DNA from: Oryzias latipes
Lineage: Eukaryota > Chordata > Actinopteri > Beloniformes > Adrianichthyidae
Assembly: GCF_002234675.1 (NCBI RefSeq)
Contig: NC_019876.2
Location: 17,987,354 to 18,051,353, forward strand
Length of the DNA stretch: 64,000 nt
Reading direction: 5' to 3'
Positions 9,715-19,389 of the stretch are shown here, in pieces. The notes under the pieces were generated by a model. That model made no database searches and was not told the origin of the DNA. It worked only from the letters and a program-made list of their open reading frames with translations. A program made the translations under genes and the position numbers. Numbering within the stretch: the first letter of the stretch is position 1; every line of letters begins with the position of its first letter.

Positions 9715-10767
9715 ATGGACGCCATCCTGGAAAAGTACTGGATGTCCAGCCATTGCCTGGGCAAGGGGGCTTCGGCAAAGTGTTTCTGTGAAAGAGGCGG
9801 TGCGACGGGATTTCCGTGGCCCTGAAGTTTGTCCCGCTCTTGCGTACGAGATGCTGTGAAGTTGACGGGACCAGTAAGCCGCTCGAAGCGGTCGCCTTGG
9901 AAATGGTCTCCAAAGACCCTCCGTTTCCGGGGATCATCCGCATGCTGGACTTTTACAAGACCCGGGGAGCTTGGGTGATAATCACGGAAAAGCCAGAAAA
10001 CACGCAAGATCTGTTCGACTACATCACAACCTGTAAGCTTCTGCGTGAGGACACTGCCAGAGAATTTTTAGGTCAGGTCATCCAGGCCCTGCTCCACTGT
10101 CACAGCCGCGGTGTCGTGCACATGGACGTAAAAGACGAAAACCTGCTGCTGGACCTGTCTACGCGCAAGCTGCTACTCATCGACTTTGGCTCTGCCGTTT
10201 TTCTCAAACCCGACAAAGAGTACGACACCTTCGACGGGACTGCGACGTACGCGCCCCCCGAACGACTCACCCGAGGATGCTACAAAGCTCTTCCGTCTGA
10301 GGTTTGGTCGTTGAGGATTCTTTTGTACGACATGGTGCACGGGGACATAGGACTGCGTGGCCCTGATAAAATGGTGTTTGAGCAGCACGCCCGAAGAGAG
10401 ACCGACGCTGAAAGACATACTGGCCCACACTTGGATGCTGAAGCGAGGCTCGGAGGTGCACGAGGGCGACGCCTCGGCCGGAGCCCCGACACCCACGCGA
10501 GGGGATCTCCAGCGATCGGAGCCCGGCTCGGCTCTGGCGGCCCGAGCCCACGATGTCGAAGTGAACGAAACGCAGCTTCGTCCCGCGACGCTCTGCTCCG
10601 AGGGCTTCGAATCAATCTGGAGGAGATTGCCGTCCTTCGACCGACTTCCCAGTCGTCAGCGGAGTATCGCCGCAGAGACAAGACGTTCTGCGGCTCGTTG
10701 CCGTTCAGATGTCTCGCAGAGCGGAGCGCATTGTCCGGGTCAAGGAGAGCTCCCAAAAACGGAGTAG
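9715..10767 (+). pseudogene. PIM-family Ser/Thr kinase, frameshifted (captured host gene)
   Basis: The start is an ATG in good context (GCCATGG). The Gly-rich loop is interrupted by a frameshift around 9766-9772, where a G run appears one base short, and the first frame stops near 9824. Kinase signatures continue in another frame. These are the PIM-typical hinge phrase TQDLFDYIT, a catalytic loop reading HMDVKDEN with Met in place of Arg, LLIDFGSAV, the PIM-like GTATYAPPE and VWSLRILLYDMVHGDI. Around 10345-10360 the frame changes again, apparently with a short deletion. The C-lobe end (LIKWCL, RPTLKDILAHTWM) is read to a stop at about 10767. PIM kinases are host survival kinases and are amplified in fish. 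This intronless copy inside the virus-like block is probably a captured gene that has decayed. Sequencing error in a G run could explain one frameshift but not both defects. It is not expected to be active. Confidence 0.75.
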
Positions 10768-10876
10768 GATGTAGGATGTTTGACAAGATGGCTCGTGTTG
10801 TATAGATGGCAGTGCCATGATAATTCGGTAGAGCTCGTTCCCTGATGACTACTGTACAGTTTTCTTGCCTTGTTCA

Positions 10877-10882
10877 AATAAA
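10877..10882 (+). terminator. Poly(A) signal after the kinase pseudogene
   Basis: AATAAA about 110 bp beyond the last kinase-frame stop. A preserved poly(A) signal suggests the gene was once expressed as a unit. Confidence 0.5.
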
Positions 10883-10889
10883 AGTTAAG

Positions 10890-11700
10890 CAGGAACCTCA
10901 ACATTGCATATTTGCTTTCATTTTTGCTCATGTGTTTTGTGACAACATGACTATTTGAAGAGACAGTTTTCTAATTAGTGGATACATCACACGACAATCT
11001 CGTTTTTTTTAAAGATTGAAATGCAAAAGAAAAATACATTGGTGTGTATAATTTTTAATCATATAACGTTCAGCATATACACAGGTTATACAAAGTGATT
11101 ACCGTATACAAAGGTTACATGTTCTCGAATACTTGACACAGCTATGAGAATATAGTTAGTTAGTGAACATGTTACGTAAAGTTACTGTCTTGTACAAGAT
11201 ACGGTACACATTGAGACGAGTAATAGCAGCCCGGCCACGCATGGTCCATTTCGTCAAAGCGGACGGAAATGGCAGCCAGAGCGTTCCGCTGCAAGGTTAC
11301 TTTAATGACCCGGTCCTCCCGCTCACCGCAGCACCAGCAGAGTGGGGTGAGAAACGAAACGGTCCGAAGAACCCTCATGCTTCCCTACTCGAAAATGAAA
11401 AGAAAAAAAAAAGAAACAGTGTGTTGGAAAAGTCAGCAGAAGTCAGTGACTTTAAATACCCTAAGTGAAATGAGATTTTTTTTTGAAAAAAAAACAAAGG
11501 AAAAAGAAAGAAAAAAAAATTGTTGTTGCGTTAGTTACAAGGGGGCTTACAAAGAGGCTCCGACCAAAGTTTAGGGACACTGACCTGAGCTCTGAGACTC
11601 CGACCATCAAAGGAAGCATCCGACCCTCATCTCTCACGAAAAGAGTCTCAGTGAAGATTTGGTAAAATGTATACTTAGAAGAAAAAGAAAAAGGATAAAT
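10890..11700. other. AT-rich spacer, no confident gene
   Basis: Mostly AT-rich sequence with A-runs near 11400-11520. A short minus-strand frame at 11378-11172 (68 residues, with RVIKVTLQRNALAAISVRFD) looks more protein-like than its surroundings. It could be an exon remnant, but no family is recognised. Confidence 0.35.
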
Positions 11701-14152
11701 AGTTCCGCCCGCTGTCTTTGAGGTCTGTACGACCCCAACACTAACTAAAACGAAACAGTGGCTCCGCGCGCTGCCTGGCGGGGTCCGTGAGACCCCAACA
11801 CTAACTAAAACGAAACAGTGGCTCCGCGCGCTGCCTGGCGGGGTCCGTGAGACCCCAACACTAACTAAAACGAAACAGTGGCTCCGCGCGCTGCCTGGCG
11901 GGGTCCGTGAGACCCCAACACTAACTAAAACGAAACAGTGGCTCCGCGCGCTGCCTGGCGGGGTCCGTGAGACCCCAACACTAACTAAAACGAAACAGTG
12001 GCTCCGCGCGCTGCCTGGCGGGGTCCGTGAGACCCCAGGCCGAATTAGAACCAGACAGTGGCTCCGCGCGCTGCCTGGCGGGGTCCGTGAGACCCCGAAC
12101 ATAATTGGAACCCGACGGTGGCTCCGCGCGCTGTCTCGCGGGGTCCGTGAGACCCCGAACAGAATTGAAACCAGAAAGTGGCTCCGCGCGCTGTCTCGCG
12201 GGGTCCGTGTGACCCCGAACAGAATTGGAATCAGACAGTGGCTCCGCGCGCTGTCTCGCGGGGTCCGTGAGACCCCGAACAGAATTGGAACCAGACAGTG
12301 GCTCCGCGCGCTGTCTCGCGGGGTCCGTGTGACCCCGAACAGAATTGGAATCAGACAGTGGCTCCGCGCGCTGTCTCGCGGGGTCCGTGAGACCCCAGGC
12401 CGAATTGGAACCAGACAGTGGCTCCCCGCGCTTTCTGGCGGGGTCCGTGAGACCCCAACACTAACTAAAACGAAACAGTGGCTCCGCGCGCTGCCTGGCG
12501 GGGTCCGTGAGACCCCAACACTAACTAAAACGAAACAGTGGCTCTGCGCGCTGCCTGGCGGGGTCCGTGAGACCCCGAACAGAATTGAAACCCGACAGTG
12601 GCTCCGCGCGCTGCCTCGCGGGGTCCGTGAGACCCCGAACAGAATTGGAATCAGACAGTGGCTCCGCGCGCTGTCTCGCGGGGTCCGTGAGACCCCGAAC
12701 AGAATTGGAACCAGACAGTGGCTCCGCGCGCTGTCTCGCGGGGTCCGTGAGACCCCAGGCCGAATTGGAACCAGACAGTGGCTCCCCGCGCTGTCTGGCG
12801 GGGTCCGTGAGACCCCAACACTAACTAAAACGAAACAGTGGCTCCGCGCGCTGCCTGGCGGGGTCCGTGAGACCCCAACACTAACTAAACCGAAACAGTG
12901 GCTCCGCGCGCTGCCTGGCGGGGTCTGTGAGACCCCAACACTAACTAAAACGAAACAGTGGCTCCGCACGCTGCCTGGCGGGGTCCGTGAGACCCCAACA
13001 CTAACTAGAAAGAAACAGTGGCTCCGCGCGCTGCCTGGCGGGGTCTGTGAGACCCCGAACATAATTGGAACCCGACGGTGGCTCCGCGCGCTGTCTCGCG
13101 GGTTCCGTGAGACCCCGAACAGAATTGGAACCAGACAGTGGCTCCGCGCGCTGTCTCGCGGGGTCCGTGAGACCCCGAACAGAATTGGAACCAGACAGTG
13201 GCTCCGCGCGCTGTCTCGCGGGGTCCGTGAGACCCCAGGCCGAATTGGAACCAGACAGTGGCTCCCCGCGCTGTCTGGCGGGGTCCGTGAGACCCCAACA
13301 CTAACTAAAACGAAACAGTGGCTCCGCGCGCTGCCTGGCGGGGTCCGTGAGACCCCAACACTAACTAAAACGAAACAGTGGCTCCGCGCGCTGCATGGCG
13401 GGGTCCATGAGACCCCGATCAGAATTGGAACCCGACAGTGGCTCCGCGCGCTGCCTGGCGGAGTCCGTGAGACCCCGAACAAAATTGAAACCCGACAGTG
13501 GCTCCGCGCGCTGTCTCGCGGGGTCCGTGAGACCCCGAACAGAATTGAAACCAGACAGTGGCTCCGCGGGCTGTCTCGCGGGGTCCGTGAGACCCTGAAC
13601 AGAATTGGAACCAGACAGTGGCTCCGCGCGCTGTCTCGCGGGGTCCGTGAGACCCCAGGCCGAATTGGAACCAGACAGTGGCTCCCCGCGCTGTCTGGCG
13701 GGGTCCGTGAGACCCCAACACTAACTAAAACGAAACAGTGGCTCCGCGCGCTGCCTGGCGGGGTCCGTGAGACCCCAACACTAACTAAAACGAAACAGTG
13801 GCTCCGCGCGCTGCCTGGCGGGGTCCGTGAGACCCCAACACTAACTAAAACGAAACAGTGGCTCCGCGCGCTGCCTGGCGGGGTCCGTGAGACCCCAACA
13901 CTAACTAAAACGAAACAGTGGCTCTGCGCGCTGCCTGGCGGGGTCCGTGAGACCCCAAACACTAACTAAAACGAAACAGTGGCTCCGCGCGCTGTCTCGC
14001 GGGGTCCGTGAGACCCCGAACCGAAATGGAACCAGACAGTGGCTCCGCGCGCTTTCTCGCGGGGTCCGTGAGACCCCCAGCCGAATTGGAACCAGACAGT
14101 GGCTCCGCGCGCTTTCTCGCGGGGTCCGTGAGACCCCGAACCGAATTGGAAC
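11701..14152. repeat. 60-bp tandem array 2 (about 41 units) with higher-order structure
   Basis: Units are exactly 60 bp in register from 11701 to 13960. A one-base insertion near 13957 then shifts the last three. Each unit has GTGGCTCCGCGCGCTG, a G/C-rich linker, the hairpin GGGGTC-CGTGA-GACCCC, and a variable 24-base segment. Three main variable types occur. Type A contains AACACTAACTAAAACGAAAC, B contains AACAGAATTGGAACCAGAC, and C contains AGGCCGAATTGGAACCAGAC. They recur in blocks ordered A-run, B-run, single C, with four clear cycles, which points to growth by unequal exchange of multi-unit blocks. The array ends abruptly at about 14152 within a unit. Confidence 0.95.
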
Positions 14153-14185
14153 CATCAGTTTCTCTTTGAAAGCTCAAACACGAAC

Positions 14186-14509
14186 CTGTTTCTGTAGATC
14201 CGTGACATGTGGGTTACAGTGGGCCACATGTTAGTTTGCCTTCTCCATTTGCTGTGGATCAGCAGCACCAGTGTTGCTGGCTTGTGACTGTGGGGCAAGT
14301 AAGATTAACTAAATATCAAAAAAAAAATAAGTTGTTTCAAAGAAGTTGGATTTGACGACCATCCCACGTTGACCAACCTCAGAGTTCTTCATTGTTTTGG
14401 TCCTCGCCTCGTAGTTTAGCATGTCAAACGGGTCGAGCCACTCACCGTTGACTGTCTGTCCGGAATTGGACAGAACAAGACTGCAGGACAGCAAAAACAA
14501 CCAGAGCAT
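14186..14509 (-). pseudogene. clcc1: First two coding exons of a clcc1-like gene, probably truncated
   Basis: On the minus strand an ATG at 14509 opens a signal peptide (LWLFLLSCSLVLS), then a mature segment with WLDPFDMLNYEARTKTMKNSE. This resembles the N-terminus of CLIC-like chloride channel 1, an ER membrane protein, whose human form also has a W-[IL]-D-P-x-D-M-L-N-Y segment after the signal peptide. Exon 1 ends at 14378 (GAG, then GTTGGT donor). A 90-nt intron leads to an acceptor (CCCCACAG) and a candidate exon 2 at 14287-14186 ending before GTTCGT. Exon 2 contains an in-frame TAA at 14233-14231. The following exons would lie left of 14186, but only 33 bp separate exon 2 from the 60-bp array. 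The locus is therefore probably cut by the virus-like element. Further exons beyond the window's left end cannot be excluded. Confidence 0.5.
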
Positions 14510-14550
14510 CTTCTCTGGAGACCAAATTGGTTTGAACTAGCTAGCTAGTA

Positions 14551-14589
14551 CCGGAAGAAGAAAACTATGGAAGCCGAAATTGCTTCCGG
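14551..14589 (-). promoter_or_regulatory. Paired ETS motifs, putative clcc1-like promoter
   Basis: CCGGAAG at 14551-14557 and its inverse CTTCCGG at 14583-14589 lie 42-80 bp upstream of the minus-strand ATG. Paired ETS/GABP sites are common in housekeeping promoters. No TATA box is evident. Confidence 0.4.
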
Positions 14590-14731
14590 TTATTTTTTTT
14601 AAAAAAAAAGCAGCAGAAAACCATTTAGGTTTGTTCATTTGTTTCTCTTGACCTTTCTTGATCACATAAAAAAAAAAGAAACGTAAACACAAACAGTACA
14701 CTTCGAAAAGCCTCAAGGGTGATGTAGAAAA

Positions 14732-15290
14732 GTGAATGCTAAAGAAAAAAAATACTTGGGGTCAATCGCACCCCATGAGCCAGCGGGTGGAAGGGAACCG
14801 GAAAAGCGAGACCCCCGGTGGTGGGCCATGAGAGAAGAGTGAATGCTAAAGAAAAAAAAAAAATACTTGGGGTCAATCGCACCCCATGAGCCAGCGGGTG
14901 GAAGGGAACCGGAAAAGCGAGACCCCCGGTGGTGGGCCATGAGAGAAGAGTGAATGCTAAAGAAAAAAAAAAAATACTTGGGGTCAATCGCACCCCATGA
15001 GCCAGCGGGTGGAAGGGAACCGGAAAAGCGAGACCCCCGGTGGTGGGCCATGAGAGAAGAGTGAATGCTAAAGAAAAAAAAAAAAACTTGGGGTCAATCG
15101 CACCCCATGAGCCAGCGGGTGAAAGGGAACCGGTAAAGCGAGACCCCAGGTGGTGGGCCATGAGAGAAGAGTGAATGCTAAAGAAAAAAAAAAAAAAACT
15201 TGGGGTCAATCGCACCCCATGAGCCAGCGCCAATCCCCTCAGTGGCCACACAAAAAAAAAAAAAAAAAACTTGGGGTCAATCGAACCCCA
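14732..15290. repeat. 107-111-bp tandem repeat, five units
   Basis: Repeat starts (GTGAATGCTAAAG followed by an A-run) occur at 14732, 14839, 14950, 15061 and 15171. Each unit contains GGGGTCAATCGCACCCC, which can form a short hairpin, and GAGACCCCCGGTGGTGGGC. The last unit is truncated and followed by another GGGGTCAATCG copy at about 15273. The A-run length varies between units. Confidence 0.9.
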
Positions 15291-15326
15291 CGAACCAGCG
15301 GGAGGAAGGTGGTTGATAAATAAGTG

Positions 15327-15515
15327 GCGCCCCTGGTGGCTGAGGGCAATAAAAGAGAATGGGGTATTAGTGACCCCTAGAGGCAGGGTATAGAAATGAA
15401 CGGTGGAAAACAAGACCCCTGGTGGTCGGGGGGTATAACTAAAATGGAGAAATGGCGGCCTCTGCTGGACGGGGACAAAAAAGAAAAGGGGGGTTTGGCG
15501 CCCTCTACCAGTCGG
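15327..15515. repeat. Degenerate 42-43-bp array of CTCF-like motifs
   Basis: Motifs related to GCGCCCCTGGTGGC start at 15327, 15370, 15412, 15454 and 15497. Each is followed by a G-run and usually an ATA-rich linker. The first is close to the reverse complement of the CTCF core CCACCAGGGGGCGC. CTCF binding is an inference from motif similarity. Confidence 0.5.
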
Positions 15516-16221
15516 GGATATAGAGGGTGCCTGAAACGTACAAAAAAATTTTTTCAGGAACTCGACCCTCTTCGATTGCGGGAGGGTGTACCGGTGTACC
15601 TGTCTGGGGTCAATACCAAAGGGGGGTATGCGTTTTTAAAATGACCCCCCCTCCTTACCTTTTTTTTAATCCATGCTTTTCTTTCCCCCTAAGACAGCAC
15701 AAGGGTTATTGTGGCGTTTTTCCCCTGATGGGGGACACATTAAGAAAATTCAACTTAAAGTGGCATTTTTGTGTGTTTTCTTTTTTCAAATCATTGTGAA
15801 TCAGAAAGCAGACAAAAAAATGCTGTTTGAAAAAGAGCATACTTGTTAATACACTGGGCGGCCACAAACTCCCTGCTCCGCCCCATTCTGTTGCAGACAA
15901 ATAAATCCATGGACTTCTTTGTTTTCCTCGTCTGAGCTGGTATCTGTCTCAAAATTGGACGGCTGGGTAGCTCCTTGCAATTTTTTTTGCACCGGTAATG
16001 TGACTTAGGCGTTGTGAGGGGCTGTAAGCTAGCGGGAGAGCATGTAAACAGAGAGCTCTCATCAACATGGAGCGGAAGGGGGGCGAGGTTACTCCATGCC
16101 AAAGTTCTCGCCCACAACTCAGAAATTAATTTCTAAGTGCTGAAGTGTAAAGGTGCTGTATCATTTTAAGCACTGTTGGATTTAATGTCAGATTATTGTG
16201 ATGAAAGGTCCAGAGTGTGAC

Positions 16222-16520
16222 AAAAGACTGGGTCGGGATGAGAAACTCAGGCTGTGCTCCAGCGTCTACTCTCAGGTGCGATCCCACTATTGAGCGGCAT
16301 GCGGGCTTTGACCTGCTCCGTTTCCGACCTGGGCCGATTCACCCATCCTTAGACGACCTGGTTGTCCCGGGCTCCCCCAGGAAGACCATATCGATACCAA
16401 ACTGAGTGCGGACACCTGATCAGCATAGTCCACTGCAGCTCAGAGCTCCTGAGCTCCAACCATCCTCCAGCCTCAGCCTCCAGGAAACTTGGATTACAGG
16501 TGCGCGCCACCACACCCAGC
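16222..16520 (-). ncRNA. rn7sl: 7SL (SRP) RNA, copy 1
   Basis: This 299-nt sequence follows vertebrate 7SL RNA from end to end. The Alu-domain 5' end GTGTGGTGGCGCGCACCTG also overlaps the internal pol III A box. The S-domain has the near-invariant CAGGTCGGAAACGGAGCAGG, and the 3' end CCCAGTC runs into TTTT. 7SL is the scaffold of the signal recognition particle and also the ancestor of primate Alu. This copy reads GCTGGGTG at its 5' end where the others read GCCGGGTG. Confidence 0.85.
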
Positions 16521-17770
16521 TGGAAGCTCTCACACAAATCAGCTGTTTGACTTTGACCAAGATGCTGCTGTCACACATGAAAGCAGCTTCTACAAAGAAA
16601 ACCTGACTTTTTTTTTTAAATATTGTTTTGATATACTGAAGGAAAAAATGAATACTTTTATGATAACTCGGTCAAAAATCTGCAGCCCAAATTTGTATAA
16701 ATTAGTATAAACATGTTTTATTCATGTATTCATTTTTTACTACAACTTTAGCTTTAAAAGCAAAACATCTCTTTTGGATGTAAAAGATAAATCTTTTATT
16801 CAAGTGTACTTTTGGGAACTTTGTGATGGAACTAATATTTTAAAATATAAAGATTATGCTGAAGGAAATCTGAATATTACAAAATAGTCATTGTCATTGT
16901 TATAAAAATAAATCTTCTATGAAGATCACAACAATATTGTATATTTTTAAGTAAGTCAGAAACAGCAGATCCAGTTCTACAAAGCAAATCTTTTACAATA
17001 AGCCACACATACATTTATTTATTCACTTAATTAAATAAAACATCCTCACTTAAAACTACCAAATGTTTTCACGAACTTTTGTTTAATTCAGAAACTTTCA
17101 TTCAGTTTTTTGTCAAACATGTAGTATTGTTGAAAAGTCATTGTATAGTATTTTTTAATCTTTTCAATTTACAAAATATATTTTGCTTTTAAGGAAAATA
17201 TTATAGTGAAGAGTATTTTTTTATATAAATCACAATATAGGCCTATCCAACTTTAAAAATTGGACTCCAGACCGTTTTCTTGCATATTTCTTTTTCATAA
17301 ATTTCAGTGGTTTAAAAAATAAACAGATCTCTTTATGAAATGTATTAAATAATGGTTTGATTTTTAAGAATCTGCTCTTGTGAATGAAAAATATTAAATG
17401 CCAAATTAAATAATTTATCACTAGAAACCACTCCAAATAATACAATGTATTTTTGGGACGGAATGAGAATAGAATAAGGAAACTTGGAACAGCACCAAAA
17501 AAAAATTTTTTTCTCCCCAAAACTATTAAGATATATACATTAAAAAAAGATCAAGTGTTTCTATTTTGATATGATAAAAAGAACAATTTTTTTCTTGAAA
17601 ACCAAAAAGTACATGTAGTAGTTCTTTGGATGGATGAACAGCATGAACAATTTTAAAATGTATTTCTAAATAAATTACATTCTGACAGTTTTTTTTTGTA
17701 GAAGCTGCTCTCAGGTGTGACAGCAACATCTTGGTCAAAGTCAAACAACTGATTTGTGTGAGAGCTTCCA

Positions 17771-18069
17771 GCCGGGTGTGGTGGCGCGCACCTGTAATCC
17801 AAGTTTCCTGGAGGCTGAGGCTGGAGGATGGTTGGAGCTCAGGAGCTCTGAGCTGCAGTGGACTATGCTGATCAGGTGTCTGCACTCAGTTTGGTATCGA
17901 TATGGTCTTCCTGGGGGAGCCCAGGACAACCAGGTCGTCTAAGGATGGGTGAATCGGCCCAGGTCGGAAACGGAGCAGGTCAAAGCCCGCGTGCCGCTCA
18001 ATAGTGGGATCGCACCTGAGAGTAGACGCTGGAGCACAGCCTGAGTTTCTCATCCAGACCCAGTCTTTT
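17771..18069 (+). ncRNA. rn7sl: 7SL (SRP) RNA, copy 2
   Basis: Full-length, 299 nt, divergently paired with copy 1 across a 1.25-kb spacer. It keeps the same 5' flank (about 80 bp, including GACAGCAACATCTTGGTCAA) and the TTTT terminator at 18066-18069. It has CCCAGGACAACC where most others have CCCGGGACAACC. Confidence 0.85.
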
Positions 18070-19090
18070 GTCACACTGACCTTTTGCCTCAGTAATCTGA
18101 TGTGAACTCCAAACAGTGCTTGAAATGATACAGCACCTTTACACTTCCTGTCTTCTCTTTTCATCCAAAAACATTGTTTCTTTAAGCTTATACACTGCCC
18201 CCTGCTGGACAATAGAAGCAGTGAAATCAAGCAAAAGCTCACCAAGATAAGTTTTGTTCATAATTTTTATTGATATAATTTCGACAATTTACAATAAAAA
18301 ATGTTGATGTCTTTCCTTATTTTCTTCATGAATGTAGAAATTACTTTATTTATGTAACTGGTGGTATTAGTAATTTATTGCAAATGAACATGGTTCTGAA
18401 ACCTAAGAACCTTTCTGAATAATTATGCCTAACCAGAACACCAAGCGACGAAAATGGACTATTTGTGACTATTATTATTCTATAGATTTGTTATTTATAT
18501 GTATCCAAGCATTAATCCTGGGTCTAACTATTCTGCTGAAAGACCCACTCTAGTGAAAATTGTGATTTTAATATGTTATTGTGGCGTTTTTCCCCTGATG
18601 GGGGACACATTAAGAAAATTCAACTTAAAGTGGCATTTTTGTGTGTTTTCTTTTTTCAAATCATTGTGAATCAGAAAGCAGACAAAAAAATGCGTTTGAA
18701 AAAGAGCATACTTGTTAATACACTGGGCGGCCACAAACTCCCTGCTCCGCCCCATTCTGTTGCAGACAAATAAATCCATGGACTTCTTTGTTTTCCTCGT
18801 CTGAGCTGGTATCTGTCTCAAAATTGGACGGCTGGGTAGCTCCTTGCAATTTTTTTTGCACCGGTAATGTGACTTAGGCGTTGTGAGGGGCTGTAAGCTA
18901 GCGGGAGAGCATGTAAACAGAGAGCTCTCATCAACATGGAGCGGAAGGGGGGCGAGGTTACTCCATGCCAAAGTTCTCGCCCACAACTCAGAAATTAATT
19001 TCTAAGTGCTGAAGTGTAAAGGTGCTGTATCATTTTAAGCACTGTTGGATTTAATGTCAGATTATTGTGATGAAAGGTCCAGAGTGTGAC

Positions 19091-19389
19091 AAAAGACTGG
19101 GTCGGGATGAGAAACTCAGGCTGTGCTCCAGCGTCTACTCTCAGGTGCGATCCCACTATTGAGCGGCATGCGGGCTTTGACCTGCTCCGTTTCCGACCTG
19201 GGCCGATTCACCCATCCTTAGACGACCTGGTTGTCCCGGGCTCCCCCAGGAAGACCATATCGATACCAAACTGAGTGCAGACACCTGATCAGCATAGTCC
19301 ACTGCAGCTCAGAGCTCCTGAGCTCCAACCATCCTCCAGCCTCAGCCTCCAGGAAACTTGGATTACAGGTGCGCGCCACCACACCCGGC
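19091..19389 (-). ncRNA. rn7sl: 7SL (SRP) RNA, copy 3
   Basis: Full-length, 299 nt, in unit 2. The 5' end, S-domain GGTCGGAAACGGAGC segment and T-run terminator are intact. Confidence 0.85.

Noticed and set aside
11461-13962. 833-codon minus-strand frame and 586-codon plus-strand frame (12209-13969)
   Set aside because: They are the 60-bp tandem array read in stop-free frames. Openness on both strands follows from unit length and homogeneity.
11701-14152. Resemblance to a CRISPR array (constant part plus variable part every 60 bp)
   Set aside because: The variable parts are three recurring types, not unique spacers. The genome is a vertebrate and no cas genes are present.
14300-14310. TTAA at 14305-14308 as a piggyBac insertion site for the element
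   Set aside because: It falls inside the small intron of the clcc1-like exons, and no piggyBac-type terminal repeat adjoins it. The array ends 150 bp away.
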